From positions 1 to 34,840 of the forward strand of contig CADECG010000024.1 in NCBI GenBank assembly GCA_902825795.1: 34,840 bases of DNA, written 5' to 3'. Each line of letters starts with the position of its first letter. Within the stretch, counting starts at the first letter, position 1. Both the position numbers and the translations under genes were made by a program. Under the pieces are notes generated by a model. The model saw only the letters and a list, made by a program, of their open reading frames with translations, ran no database searches and was not told where the DNA came from. The stretch comes from an uncultured Bacteroidota bacterium. GTDB lineage: Bacteria; Bacteroidota; Bacteroidia; Flavobacteriales_F; PHOS-HE28. Of this stretch, positions 26,288-33,468 are shown piece after piece.

Positions 26288-27655
26288 ATGCGAACGCAGC
26301 ATATCATCCCATCCGTGGCCGTGGTCTTCGGCTGCGCTACGACCCACGCGCAATGGGCCGCGGTCGGAGATGGATTGAACGGTTACGCCAATGCTTCGGC
26401 GGTCTACAATGGCGCTGTGCACGTGGGCGGCACCTTCAATAGCGCAGGTGGTGTAACCTGTCTGGGTGTGGCGCGCTGGAACGGCACTGCATGGGGTCCC
26501 GTGGGTGGTGGAACCCAGCAGGCCGCCAACACGCATCCGGTTCAGGCCCTCACGGTCTTCGATAATGAACTGATCGCCGGTGGCTGGCTCGATAGTGTGA
26601 GCGGGATCCCGGTCCACAACGTGGCGCGCTGGAACGGAACCACATGGAGCCCCATGGATGCGGACATGTCCATTGATCTTGTGTCGGGCTTCACTGTGCA
26701 CAATGGCGAACTGTATGCCTGCGGTGTCACGGATGGCACCGGGATGGGCACCGGTCATTGTGTAATGCGGTGGTCGGGTTCCAATTGGGTCGCCATCGGC
26801 AGCAGCACCTTTCCCACGGTCGTCTACGCTTTGGCCTCCTACGGTGGTTCGTTATATGCCGCCGGAAGCTTCGAAGTGATCAACGGGGTTTCCGTTAATG
26901 GGATCGCACGGTGGGACGGCACAACGTGGAGCGATCTGGAAGGCGGCATTCCATGGATGGGTTTCCAGCACAGTATGCGCGCACTTGCCGTATTCGATGG
27001 CAAGCTGTTCGTTGGTGGCCACTTCAGCTCCGTGTCGAACGTGGTGGTCAACAATATCGCCTCGTGGGACGGCAACACCTGGGCCGACGTGGGCGGTGGG
27101 ATCGATGGTGGTTCCGGCATGGTGTATTGCTTGGCGGCCGGTACGGACGAACTTTTCGTCGGAGGCGATTTCTTGTATGTGGACGGTCTAGGGGGCCGCG
27201 ACGCCGCCATGTGGGACGGCAGCACACTGACCGCGCTCGGTGGCGATCTCGGCGCGGGTTCCCGTTCAATGTCGTTGTTCAACAACACGCTCTATTCCTT
27301 CGGCGAACGGGATCTATTCGACCAGAACCATGCGGCCTACTGGTCCGGTGGCAACTTTACCTCAGTTGCGCAGCAAGCAGGACTTGGTGCTCTCCATGTC
27401 GTTCCCAACCCCGTTGAGCGTGGTGGGAGCATCGTGCTCCACCCCGCTGCGGGGTACGCGGGCGACGTTGCGACCATGCGGATCGTTGACGCTGATGGGC
27501 GATCGGTTTACAGCCATCAATTCCCTGTATCATCCGGTCTCCAACGGGTGCGGATACCCGAGGCACTCACTCCGGGGTGCTATGTCATCGAGCTGAGGGA
27601 TCAACTGTTCAGCGCGAAAGCGCGGGGGCGGTTGATCATTGTTCATTCCAGATAG
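26288..27655 (+). CDS. T9SS-sorted secreted kelch-like beta-propeller protein
   Basis: 455 residues with signal MRTQHIIPSVAVVFGCATTH ending AQ. At least six repeats of about 50 residues follow the pattern 'LYVGGxF...G....xVARWNGTTWxxxGGG', for example GVARWNGTAWGPVGGG, NVARWNGTTWSPMDAD, GIARWDGTTWSDLEGG and NIASWDGNTWADVGGG. These form one propeller. The C-terminal ~85 residues (HVVPNPVERGGSIVLHPAAG, MRIVDADGRSVYSHQF, GCYVIELRDQLFSAKARG) are a type A T9SS sorting domain. It would be secreted or surface bound; the ligand is unknown. A TAACATTG just upstream is one mismatch from the -7 box. Copies E and F bracket it. Confidence 0.9.
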   Translation: MRTQHIIPSVAVVFGCATTHAQWAAVGDGLNGYANASAVYNGAVHVGGTFNSAGGVTCLGVARWNGTAWGPVGGGTQQAANTHPVQALTVFDNELIAGGWLDSVSGIPVHNVARWNGTTWSPMDADMSIDLVSGFTVHNGELYACGVTDGTGMGTGHCVMRWSGSNWVAIGSSTFPTVVYALASYGGSLYAAGSFEVINGVSVNGIARWDGTTWSDLEGGIPWMGFQHSMRALAVFDGKLFVGGHFSSVSNVVVNNIASWDGNTWADVGGGIDGGSGMVYCLAAGTDELFVGGDFLYVDGLGGRDAAMWDGSTLTALGGDLGAGSRSMSLFNNTLYSFGERDLFDQNHAAYWSGGNFTSVAQQAGLGALHVVPNPVERGGSIVLHPAAGYAGDVATMRIVDADGRSVYSHQFPVSSGLQRVRIPEALTPGCYVIELRDQLFSAKARGRLIIVHSR

Positions 27656-27656
27656 C

Positions 27657-27718
27657 GCTGAGGCCCTCGGAAAAACCCGAGCGCCTGCACGCGCGCGGCA
27701 GCCGAGCTAGTGCGGGGG
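27657..27718 (+). repeat. Dispersed element, copy F (right half)
   Basis: GCTGAGGCCCTCGGAAAAAC, CCGAGCGCCTGCACGCGCGC and GGCAGCCGAGCTAGTGCGGG. It begins two bases after the T9SS gene stop. Starting at CTGAGG, it contains just the part of the element missing from copy E. Confidence 0.93.
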
Positions 27719-27787
27719 CCGTTTCCACGCTGTACAGCCGAGGGGTGGGGGCAACCTTATGGAAGCACTTTCCATCAAGGGGTCGCT

Positions 27788-27928
27788 ATGTCACACAAAC
27801 GCAAAGGCCAGTTGGTAGTTGAAGGAGAACGCGCCAAGCACCTGCGGCCCTACCTAAAACAGCGCTTCGCTAAACGCGAACGCAAGGCCGCCAAGGTGAT
27901 CTGCGAAATTGAACCGATGGTCCTTTAG
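27788..27928 (+). CDS. Small basic conserved protein, function unknown
   Basis: 46 residues: MSHKRKGQLVVEGERAKHLR, PYLKQRFAKRERKAAKVICE, IEPMVL. It has about 14 Lys/Arg residues. The pattern 'KRKGQL...G.xxKHLRP..KR.F.K.ERxA.K' is one I associate with tiny conserved proteins in Bacteroidota, which supports real coding, but no function is known. The strong positive charge would suit RNA or ribosome contact; this is speculation. The start at 27788 leaves out an upstream extension that runs into copy F. Copy G begins two bases after its stop. Confidence 0.66.
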   Translation: MSHKRKGQLVVEGERAKHLRPYLKQRFAKRERKAAKVICEIEPMVL

Positions 27929-27930
27929 TA

Positions 27931-28014
27931 GTGGCGGGCCATAGGCCCTGGAACCCTGATGCCCTCGGGAATACCCGAGCGCCTGCCCGCGCGTGAAAGG
28001 CGAACGGGTGCGGG
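27931..28014 (+). repeat. Dispersed element, copy G (full)
   Basis: GTGGCGGGCCATAGGCCCTG, GAACCCTGATGCCCTCGGGA, ATACCCGAGCGCCTGCCCGC, GCGTGAAAGGCGAACGGGTG, CGGG. It covers the interval between the small basic gene and the convergent T9SS gene almost exactly. Confidence 0.92.
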
Positions 28015-28035
28015 CGCGTTCTTGCTTTCCGACCC

Positions 28036-29682
28036 CTAACGCTGAACCACGAATCGGGAGCGCTCCGTGGCGTTGCCCGTCTTCACCACTACCGTGTGGA
28101 CCCCGCATGCCGCTATGTGCAACTGCACGCTGTTGGCGCGGGGGTTGCGTTGCACCAATAGGCGCCCGGAAGCGTCCAGTATTCGGAGTTCGTCGATCAC
28201 CCCCTGCGCGGTTACGGTGATGGCACCCTGACCGACGGACGGATAAACCGACACGCCATTGTTCGCCAGCTCTTCCGGCAGACCGGTGGGGAGCCCCGCA
28301 GCCGCTACCCACACGTCGTTATCGCCGTCATTGGGCAATGAGAACGCACCGACCTGCATCGGATCGCTGCTGAAGTAACCCGTAACGGCGAACATGTTAT
28401 CGGGTCCGCAGGCAAGGCCCAATATCCGATCGCTGCTGCCGCCACCATCCACGCGTGCGCCAAGGGGGTCACCTGCAGGATCGTATTTCGCAACGAAAGC
28501 ATCGAAGCCCCCGGCGTTGCCCAAGGTCACTGGTCCGAAGACGGGCGCATCACTGTCCGTGTCACCGCCAACGAGCGCGTTCCCATCCTCGTCCACGTCC
28601 ACACCGGTCACGAATTCATCCTCTTCGCCGCCGTCGGCCTGTGCCCAGAGCAGGGTGCCATCGGTGGTGTACCGCGCCACGAACATGTCGAACCAGCTTT
28701 GGTTGATGGTGGTATTGGACAGCACGGTGCCGTCAAGGTCCAGCGTAACATCATCGAAATGACCCGCCATCACGATATCGCCGTTCGCAGCGATGCCTAA
28801 GCCGAAGGCATGTTCCTGATAAATGCCTCCCGCCCCCTTGGCCCATTGCACAGCCCCGTTCGCATCGTATTTCACCAGGAACAGGTCGTTGTAATTGTCG
28901 TTCGCGTTGGTGAGCTGCACCGTACCGAATTCCATACCGCCGCTTTTGTAGAACCCGCAGACGATCACATTCCCGGATGGGTCCACCCCCACATCGCCGA
29001 CCACGTCATCCTCAGTGCCCCCGGCACCATCCGCCCATCCCGGCACACCGGATCCACTGAAGGTGGCTACGAACACATCCGTCCGCGTATCGTCGGCATT
29101 GATCAGGTCGGTGGATCCGGAGGTGAACGTTGCACCACCGAACGTGCCCGCGATCGCGATCGCGCCCGTTGGCCCCACGGCCATGTTGCTCACGATGTCC
29201 TGCCCCGGACCGCCCACGCTGGTGGCCCATAGCACCGTACCGGCGGCATCGTACTTCACCAAGAACACGTCGGTGCTACCGACACTGGTAAGGGTGGTGG
29301 AGCCGAACGCGATGCTGTTCTCGAAAAGACCCGCGACCAGCACTTCGTTCTGTGCATTGCTGGCCACGGCAAGGCCGCGTTGCATGCCAACGCTCCCTGC
29401 ACCCTGTGCCCAGAGCACGGTGCCATCGGAGGCCATTTTCGCCACGAAGACATCGCCGGTGCTGTTGTTCTGCGCATTCAGCAGATCGGTGCTGCCGAAG
29501 GAGATCCCCTCACTATCATAGAAACCGGTGATGACCACGTTGCCATCCCCGTCGATGCAGACGTCCTGCGCTCTATCCAGATCGTTCCCACCGGAACCGG
29601 TGGCCCACTGCCACGCCGGGAATTGCGCTTGCGCGGAGAAGAGGTAGGGAATAACAAAAAAGGTGGCGTAGCGCAGGCTCAT
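28036..29682 (-). CDS. T9SS-sorted secreted protein with SBBP-type propeller repeats
   Basis: 548 residues from ATG 29682, with signal MSLRYATFFVIPYLFSAQAQ. Eight or so ~50-residue repeats follow the pattern 'DVFVAKYDxxGxVLWAxxxGGxxxDxxxxxAVDxxGNVxVxGxF', for example DVFLVKYDAAGTVLWATSVG and DLFLVKYDANGAVQWAKGAG. This is the SBBP beta-propeller type. The C-terminus (VSVYPSVGQGAITVTAQ, LRILDASGRLLVQRNP, VHTVVVKTGNATERSRFVVQ) is a type A T9SS sorting domain. The long in-frame upstream extension to 30021 crosses dispersed element copy H and is not coding. Extracellular binding or structural role, unknown partner. Confidence 0.9.
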   Translation of the reverse strand: MSLRYATFFVIPYLFSAQAQFPAWQWATGSGGNDLDRAQDVCIDGDGNVVITGFYDSEGISFGSTDLLNAQNNSTGDVFVAKMASDGTVLWAQGAGSVGMQRGLAVASNAQNEVLVAGLFENSIAFGSTTLTSVGSTDVFLVKYDAAGTVLWATSVGGPGQDIVSNMAVGPTGAIAIAGTFGGATFTSGSTDLINADDTRTDVFVATFSGSGVPGWADGAGGTEDDVVGDVGVDPSGNVIVCGFYKSGGMEFGTVQLTNANDNYNDLFLVKYDANGAVQWAKGAGGIYQEHAFGLGIAANGDIVMAGHFDDVTLDLDGTVLSNTTINQSWFDMFVARYTTDGTLLWAQADGGEEDEFVTGVDVDEDGNALVGGDTDSDAPVFGPVTLGNAGGFDAFVAKYDPAGDPLGARVDGGGSSDRILGLACGPDNMFAVTGYFSSDPMQVGAFSLPNDGDNDVWVAAAGLPTGLPEELANNGVSVYPSVGQGAITVTAQGVIDELRILDASGRLLVQRNPRANSVQLHIAACGVHTVVVKTGNATERSRFVVQR

Positions 29683-29776
29683 GACAATGGGTTGTTGGAC
29701 CAAGGTAACGGCCCACGCAAACGCTCGGCTATTGCCTTGCCCACAGGCCCGGATGGCCCTTGCGCTGCTCACAGGC

Positions 29777-29853
29777 GACTGCGCCTCGCCTATTTGTTGT
29801 TCACCAAAGACTTGTCCCCTGAGGCCCTCGGGAAAAACCCGCGCGCTTGCCCG
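29777..29853 (+). repeat. Dispersed element, copy H (internally deleted)
   Basis: GACTGCGCCTCGCCTATTTG, TTCACCAAAGACTTGTCCC, then directly CTGAGGCCCTCGGGAAAAAC and CCGCGCGCTTGCCCGG. The central GGCGGGCC block is deleted, with the junction at the same CTGAGG where copy F begins. It lies between divergent genes. Confidence 0.85.
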
Positions 29854-29934
29854 GTGTACTACCTTGCCAAGGAACAGCGAAGCGAATTGCTGCCGCGTCT
29901 GAACGATGTGCAACACTGGCCAAGGATCCTTGTC

Positions 29935-30882
29935 ATGAAAAGGGCAGCCCCTATCTGGTACACACTCACCGCCTTGGTCTTGGCAAGCGGGTGCAAAAAG
30001 GAAGAGGGTTCGCCCGGGCATACATTCTCTCTATTCACACACCCACTGTATGCCTGGCACACTGGGAACGAGCTGACGGCCACGGAAACGTTCTGGGTCG
30101 ACGCGGCAACGGGCGGCACTTTGGAGCTTGGCGGGCATGCGAAGATCGTCTTCGACCCTGCGGCTTTCATCACCAGCGGTGGGGTACCGGTGAGCGGTCA
30201 GGTGCGGGTGAAGGTGTTGGTGGTCCTCAACATGGCGGATATGGTTCTTATGAACGAGACCTCCATTGGCGACAACAACGGCACGCGGCAACTGCTCAAA
30301 AGCGGTGGTGAACTGAAGATCACAGCGGACCAGAACAATGTGGAAGTGGGGATCGTGCCGAACAGCGCTACAGTGATGCTACCCGGTAGCGATCCCGATA
30401 CCGACATGCGCACCAGCTACAGTACACACACCGCCTCCTATACGGGCGACCTGATCTGGACCACCACGGGCGACACCGCCTACGTGGTGCCGGACAGCAT
30501 CCTGCAGGCGTTCGGCGAAGGGGATTGGTTCTACTACACGTTCACGATCAACACCCTCGGGTGGGTCGGTTGCGGCGCATTTCAGCCGGGGGCGACAGCG
30601 GCCTTCAATGTCGCAACGCCACCGGCGGTCGACTACGAAAACGCCCATGTGTGGGTGGTGGTACCCGCTTACAATACCGTTATTAATAGGTCGGGAACAC
30701 TCCCCCACTTTGAACATCTCCCTATTGGCCTCGACGCCGTGATCGTTTCTCTCGCCGAAGTGGAAGAGGGGCAGTATTACTCCTCGTTCACGAACATCAA
30801 CATCGCCTCCGGGCTCGCGCCAAGCCTCACCTTTGAACCCACCACGTTAGCGGCGTTCGAGGCTGCGGTACGTGCATTGTGA
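29935..30882 (+). CDS. Lipoprotein, function unknown
   Basis: 315 residues from ATG 29935. Signal MKRAAPIWYTLTALVLASGC carries a lipobox with Cys20, followed by KKEEG, so it should be lipidated and surface- or periplasm-facing. The mature part is beta-rich (GGTLELGGHAKIVFDPAAF, VRVKVLVVLNMADMVLMNET, GELKITADQNNVEVGIVPNS). It contains WVGCGAFQPGATAAFNVATP and AHVWVVVPAYNTVINRSGTL, resembling beta-sandwich lipoproteins of Bacteroidota for which I know no function. Its upstream in-frame extension overlaps the divergent T9SS gene and is a shadow. Confidence 0.8.
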   Translation: MKRAAPIWYTLTALVLASGCKKEEGSPGHTFSLFTHPLYAWHTGNELTATETFWVDAATGGTLELGGHAKIVFDPAAFITSGGVPVSGQVRVKVLVVLNMADMVLMNETSIGDNNGTRQLLKSGGELKITADQNNVEVGIVPNSATVMLPGSDPDTDMRTSYSTHTASYTGDLIWTTTGDTAYVVPDSILQAFGEGDWFYYTFTINTLGWVGCGAFQPGATAAFNVATPPAVDYENAHVWVVVPAYNTVINRSGTLPHFEHLPIGLDAVIVSLAEVEEGQYYSSFTNINIASGLAPSLTFEPTTLAAFEAAVRAL

Positions 30883-30899
30883 TCTTCGCAGGATCAAGA

Positions 30900-30976
30900 A
30901 CCGCACGCGCTAGGTTTTTTGCTGCCTGCGCTTCTCAACTAGGTGCGCTGCCCCGCCTCGTTGTTGATCGCGCAAG
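30900..30976 (+). repeat. Dispersed element, copy I (left end and flank)
   Basis: ACCGCACGCGCTAGGTTTTT then TAGGTGCGCTGCCCCGCCTC and GTTGTTGATCGCGC. It aligns with the flank and left end of copy E (CACGCGCTCGGCTTTTT, TGCCCCGCCTTGTTG) but stops before the GGCGGGCC block. Confidence 0.65.
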
Positions 30977-31107
30977 CCCCCCACCCCCCTCAAATTACCC
31001 TCGATCAGGTATTTTTTGAATGCCTGCGGGCAAACACTTTTGGCATACCCACCGGCACGGCTGCCGAGCGCACCTGTGAGCGCAGCGCCCCCCGGCCGAG
31101 GACGTGC

Positions 31108-31428
31108 ATGGTCGACCCCCAAGCAACGGTACCGAAGATCGCTGCGCGCATCAAGTGGGCGCGCGAAGAGCACGAGCTGAAGCAATACTGGGTGGCGCAG
31201 GAGGCCGGCATGGAAGTGGCCCGCTACAACCGTATTGAGAAGGGCAAGGTCAAGCGTACCTTCTCCGAGGAGCTTCGATCCATAGCCAAGGTGCTGGGCT
31301 GCTCGCTCGACTGGTTGAACAATGGCGATGTGCACGAGCCTTGGCTTCCGGGCCGGGCACCGGTGCGCAAAGTGCCACCGCACAAATGGAAAGATGGAGG
31401 GGCGCAACACGGGAATATGCAGATCTGA
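31108..31428 (+). CDS. Cro/C1-type (XRE) helix-turn-helix regulator
   Basis: 106 residues from ATG 31108. The HTH domain spans about residues 8-70: VPKIAARIKWAREEHELKQY, WVAQEAGMEVARYNRIEKGK, VKRTFSEELRSIAKVLGCSL, then DWLNNGD. This is the pattern of phage-repressor-like regulators that bind palindromic operators as dimers. The C-terminal ~35 residues are basic and short, with no peptidase or effector domain. The last codons (NMQI, stop) are written by the first unit of the 44-bp tandem repeat that follows, so the gene end and the array are fused. Palindromes downstream at 31751-31812 are candidate operators. Confidence 0.9.
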   Translation: MVDPQATVPKIAARIKWAREEHELKQYWVAQEAGMEVARYNRIEKGKVKRTFSEELRSIAKVLGCSLDWLNNGDVHEPWLPGRAPVRKVPPHKWKDGGAQHGNMQI

Positions 31429-31718
31429 TGTTGGTGTACTTGAGGGCTCACTAAGGCCTTATGCAGATCTGAGTACGACCTACATGAGGGCTCATGTAGG
31501 CCTCATGCAGATCTGAGTACGACCCACATGAGGGCTCATTGGCCTCTCATGTAGATCTGAGTACGACCTACATGAGGGCTCATGTAGGCCTCATGTAGAT
31601 CTGAGTACGACCTACATGAGGGCTCATGTAGGCCTCATGTAGATCTGAGTACGACCTACATGAGGGCTCATGTAGGGCTCATGCAGATCTGAGTACGACC
31701 TACATGAGGGCTCACTAG
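31417..31718 (+). repeat. 44-bp tandem repeat array, seven units
   Basis: Units start at 31417, 31461, 31505, 31549, 31593, 31637 and 31681, exactly 44 bases apart; the first and third are degenerate and the last is cut short. Each unit begins ATG[CT]AGATCTGAGTACGA. Four units (2, 4, 5 and 6) then hold a perfect dyad, CCTACATGAG and CTCATGTAGG around GG. A second, wider pairing (CATGTAG and CTACATG across 13 bases) joins neighbouring units, so alternative hairpins can form along the array. No spacers vary between units, so it is not CRISPR. The first unit encodes the end of the XRE protein. Confidence 0.97.
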
Positions 31719-31750
31719 TTGCCCAGTTTGTGCTCAAGTACACCCTATTG

Positions 31751-31767
31751 ATTGTTCCAGGAACAAT
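31751..31767 (+). promoter_or_regulatory. Operator-like palindrome 1
   Basis: ATTGTTCCAGGAACAAT is a perfect 17-base palindrome (8-bp arms around one A), 77 bases before the fibronectin-domain gene and downstream of an XRE regulator gene. Size and symmetry fit the operator of a dimeric HTH repressor. Confidence 0.55.
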
Positions 31768-31793
31768 TTTCCCGGCTCCGCACAGGCACCCTC

Positions 31794-31812
31794 CGTTCCA
31801 ATGTCCGGAACG
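31794..31812 (+). promoter_or_regulatory. Operator-like dyad 2
   Basis: CGTTCC and GGAACG lie around a 7-base spacer. It shares the GTTCC/GGAAC half-sites of palindrome 1, and the two centres are exactly 44 bases apart. It ends 31 bases before the next start codon. Confidence 0.45.
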
Positions 31813-31843
31813 CAATTCAGCGCTCCACTAAAAAACAGAAGTC

Positions 31844-32458
31844 ATGAATATCAAGCTCTCCTTTTACAAACTGATCCCAACAGCACTGCTCGCACTCATC
31901 CGCACGGTGATCGCGAACATGACGGGGAATGCCCACTTCCTTACCCCCAGGGTGTCGATGGTGGACATGGAACTGATGGCAGAGGCGCTGGCGGACGCCA
32001 TTACTGCCGCCACCAACGGCGACCGGCAGAGCCGCATACTACGTGACAACCTTGTGCTGGAAACCCGCGACATGTTGCGCTCACAGGCCGACTATGTGCG
32101 CAGCGTGTGCAACGGCGACCGCGCCATGCTCGAAAGCAGCGGCTACGAGCTGGCCAAACAGCGCGAGCCGATCGAGAAGGTGGGTGTGCCACAGAACGTG
32201 AAAGCCGAAACCGGCATGGCCGCTGGCGAGGTGGAGTTCCGCTGGCGCAGCGTGCACGGTGCCCACGGCTACAACATGGAAAAGGCCATGGTGGACGCAC
32301 AAGGGAACATGACGTGGGAATTCCTCGCCTTCACCACCCGCACCCGCAACATCCTTACCGGCCTGGAAAGCCACGAGCTCTACGCCTTCCGTGTGTACGC
32401 CGTGGGCGTGAACGGCCCCGGCCTCAAGAGCGCCATCGTGCAGGTCATCGCCGCGTAA
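31844..32458 (+). CDS. Fibronectin type III domain protein
   Basis: 204 residues (MNIKLSFYKLIPTALLALIR at the N-terminus). There is an amphipathic or weakly hydrophobic N-terminus and a helical region (MVDMELMAEALADAITAATN, ILRDNLVLETRDMLRSQADY). A C-terminal fibronectin type III domain starts near residue 112 (GVPQNVKAETGMAAGEVEFR, WRSVHGAHGYNMEKA, SHELYAFRVYAVGVNGPGLK, AIVQVIA). There is no clear signal peptide. Similar small FnIII proteins are common in Bacteroidota without assigned function. The operator-like dyads upstream suggest control by the neighbouring XRE protein. A strong terminator follows, so it is a one-gene transcript. Confidence 0.86.
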   Translation: MNIKLSFYKLIPTALLALIRTVIANMTGNAHFLTPRVSMVDMELMAEALADAITAATNGDRQSRILRDNLVLETRDMLRSQADYVRSVCNGDRAMLESSGYELAKQREPIEKVGVPQNVKAETGMAAGEVEFRWRSVHGAHGYNMEKAMVDAQGNMTWEFLAFTTRTRNILTGLESHELYAFRVYAVGVNGPGLKSAIVQVIAA

Positions 32459-32477
32459 CGCTTACCACCCTTCCGCT

Positions 32478-32509
32478 GAAAAGCCCCCCGATAGGTCGGG
32501 GGGCTTTTC
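32478..32509 (+). terminator. Intrinsic terminator of the FnIII gene
   Basis: GAAAAGCCCCCCGA and TCGGGGGGCTTTTC form a perfect 14-bp stem around TAGG, with the T-run in the 3' arm. It starts 19 bases after the stop. Because the stem is symmetric it would work on both strands. Confidence 0.92.
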
Positions 32510-32614
32510 TCGTTTTGGGAACTGGTAAAAGCCACTGCTCCCCTGCTACCGCCCCACCTTGCATTGGCCGTTCGCATCAACGAAATTCGCTTCAACAACG
32601 TGCGTTGAACAGCC

Positions 32615-32971
32615 ATGGACGAAACGGCCCCACATCTCCAGCACGGCCATCTGACCAAGGAGCGGCTCCATTGGTATCCGGAAATGGGTGCGAAGCGCAT
32701 GCGTTGGGTATTCTTCATGTACGGCAAGGGAAGAAGAGGCCTCAATAAGCTCGCTGCGGAATTGGCCCCCGCCGGTTACCGCGTGCGGGAATTGCGCGTA
32801 TCCCGCCGCGGCGAGGGCCTGATGGTCATAACGGTGTTGAAGCAATTGAACCTTGACCAACTGCGCGCCGAAGTGCGCCGCTTGCGCTCGGCAAGCGATC
32901 GCCTCGGCCTCTTCGGGTTGGACGCCCTGGATGCCGAAGACCCGGTGAACGACCACCTCTGGGTGAACTGA
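32615..32971 (+). CDS. RraB-like small protein (tentative)
   Basis: 118 residues. After a short N-terminus, the region MRWVFFMYGKGRRGLNKLAA, ELAPAGYRVRELRVSRRGEG, LMVITVLKQLNLDQLRAEVR, RLRSASDRLG, LFGLDALDAE has the beta-alpha-beta pattern of the RraB/DUF695-like fold: strand, helix with 'LAxxLxxxGY', strand, then a 'lMVi' strand and a long helix. RraB in E. coli binds RNase E and changes its activity; RNase E is usually absent from Bacteroidota, so any role here would differ. Similarity is judged by eye and is modest. Its stop codon lies at the start of dispersed element copy J. Confidence 0.7.
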   Translation: MDETAPHLQHGHLTKERLHWYPEMGAKRMRWVFFMYGKGRRGLNKLAAELAPAGYRVRELRVSRRGEGLMVITVLKQLNLDQLRAEVRRLRSASDRLGLFGLDALDAEDPVNDHLWVN

Positions 32972-33016
32972 GGGCCTAGCGCCTGCCCGCGCGCGACAGC
33001 CGAGCTGGTGCGGGGG
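32968..33016 (+). repeat. Dispersed element, copy J (right half, apex deleted)
   Basis: CTGAGGGCCTAGCGCCTGCC, CGCGCGCGACAGCCGAGCTG, GTGCGGGGG. It begins inside the RraB-like gene's stop codon, again at CTGAGG, and lacks the CTCGGG/CCCGAG apex hairpin. Confidence 0.92.
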
Positions 33017-33066
33017 ATGAGGTTTAGATTAGCTGGGCCAGGCACACTTGGACGACCTAGGCAGTG

Positions 33067-33363
33067 ATGGACTCAGGTGACGTGCTGATTTTTATTGTTC
33101 CGCTAGTGCTCGCATTGGTTCCATTTGGCCTGCGCTACTTGCCCTTTACGAGAAAGCCTTGGGTTCGCTCCTTGGTATTCGGGCTACCCTTGCTATGGGG
33201 ATATGCCTTCCTTCTTTACGGTCTCGATTCGGCTGGTCAGATCGAGCTAGGCTATGGACTTCCTATCCATGTGACGTTCATTTCATTGTACTCCGTGCTC
33301 GTCCTTGTGATAGCGCTTGTGTATTCCGTGATCGACCACGAGCGGAAAGCCGATCCCGATTAA
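33067..33363 (+). CDS. Small membrane protein, three predicted helices
   Basis: 98 residues from ATG 33067. Three hydrophobic stretches are visible: VLIFIVPLVLALVPFGLRY, VRSLVFGLPLLWGYAFLLYG and HVTFISLYSVLVLVIALVYS. It ends VIDHERKADPD, a short polar tail. No family recognised. It is AT-richer than its neighbours, with codons unlike the left-hand genes (more ATT, CTT and TTT), consistent with foreign origin. It is flanked by copies J and K with little other DNA. Confidence 0.7.
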   Translation: MDSGDVLIFIVPLVLALVPFGLRYLPFTRKPWVRSLVFGLPLLWGYAFLLYGLDSAGQIELGYGLPIHVTFISLYSVLVLVIALVYSVIDHERKADPD

Positions 33364-33369
33364 AGTTGC

Positions 33370-33458
33370 ACGGAGACTTGTCCCGGCGGGCCAGAGGCCC
33401 TAGAACCCTGAGGCCCTCGGGAAAAACCCGAGCGCCTGCCCGCGCGACGGCCTAGTAG
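33370..33458 (+). repeat. Dispersed element, copy K (full, decayed right end)
   Basis: CACGGAGACTTGTCCCGGCG, GGCCAGAGGCCCTAGAACCC, TGAGGCCCTCGGGAAAAACC, CGAGCGCCTGCCCGCGCGAC, then a decayed GGCCTAGTAGCTGCGG. It fills the interval between two convergent genes. Confidence 0.94.
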
Positions 33459-33468
33459 CTGCGGAGTG

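Noticed and set aside
29380..29934. N-terminal extension of the lipoprotein across the divergent T9SS gene
   Set aside because: It would overlap the real T9SS gene start and element copy H; the lipobox start at 29935 is far more plausible.
30987..31020. Promoter box TATTTTTTG upstream of the XRE gene
   Set aside because: Spacing between TA and TTTG is three instead of two and no second element is visible; too weak to list.
31417..31718. CRISPR array
   Set aside because: All 44 bases repeat head to tail with no unique spacers, and there are no cas genes.
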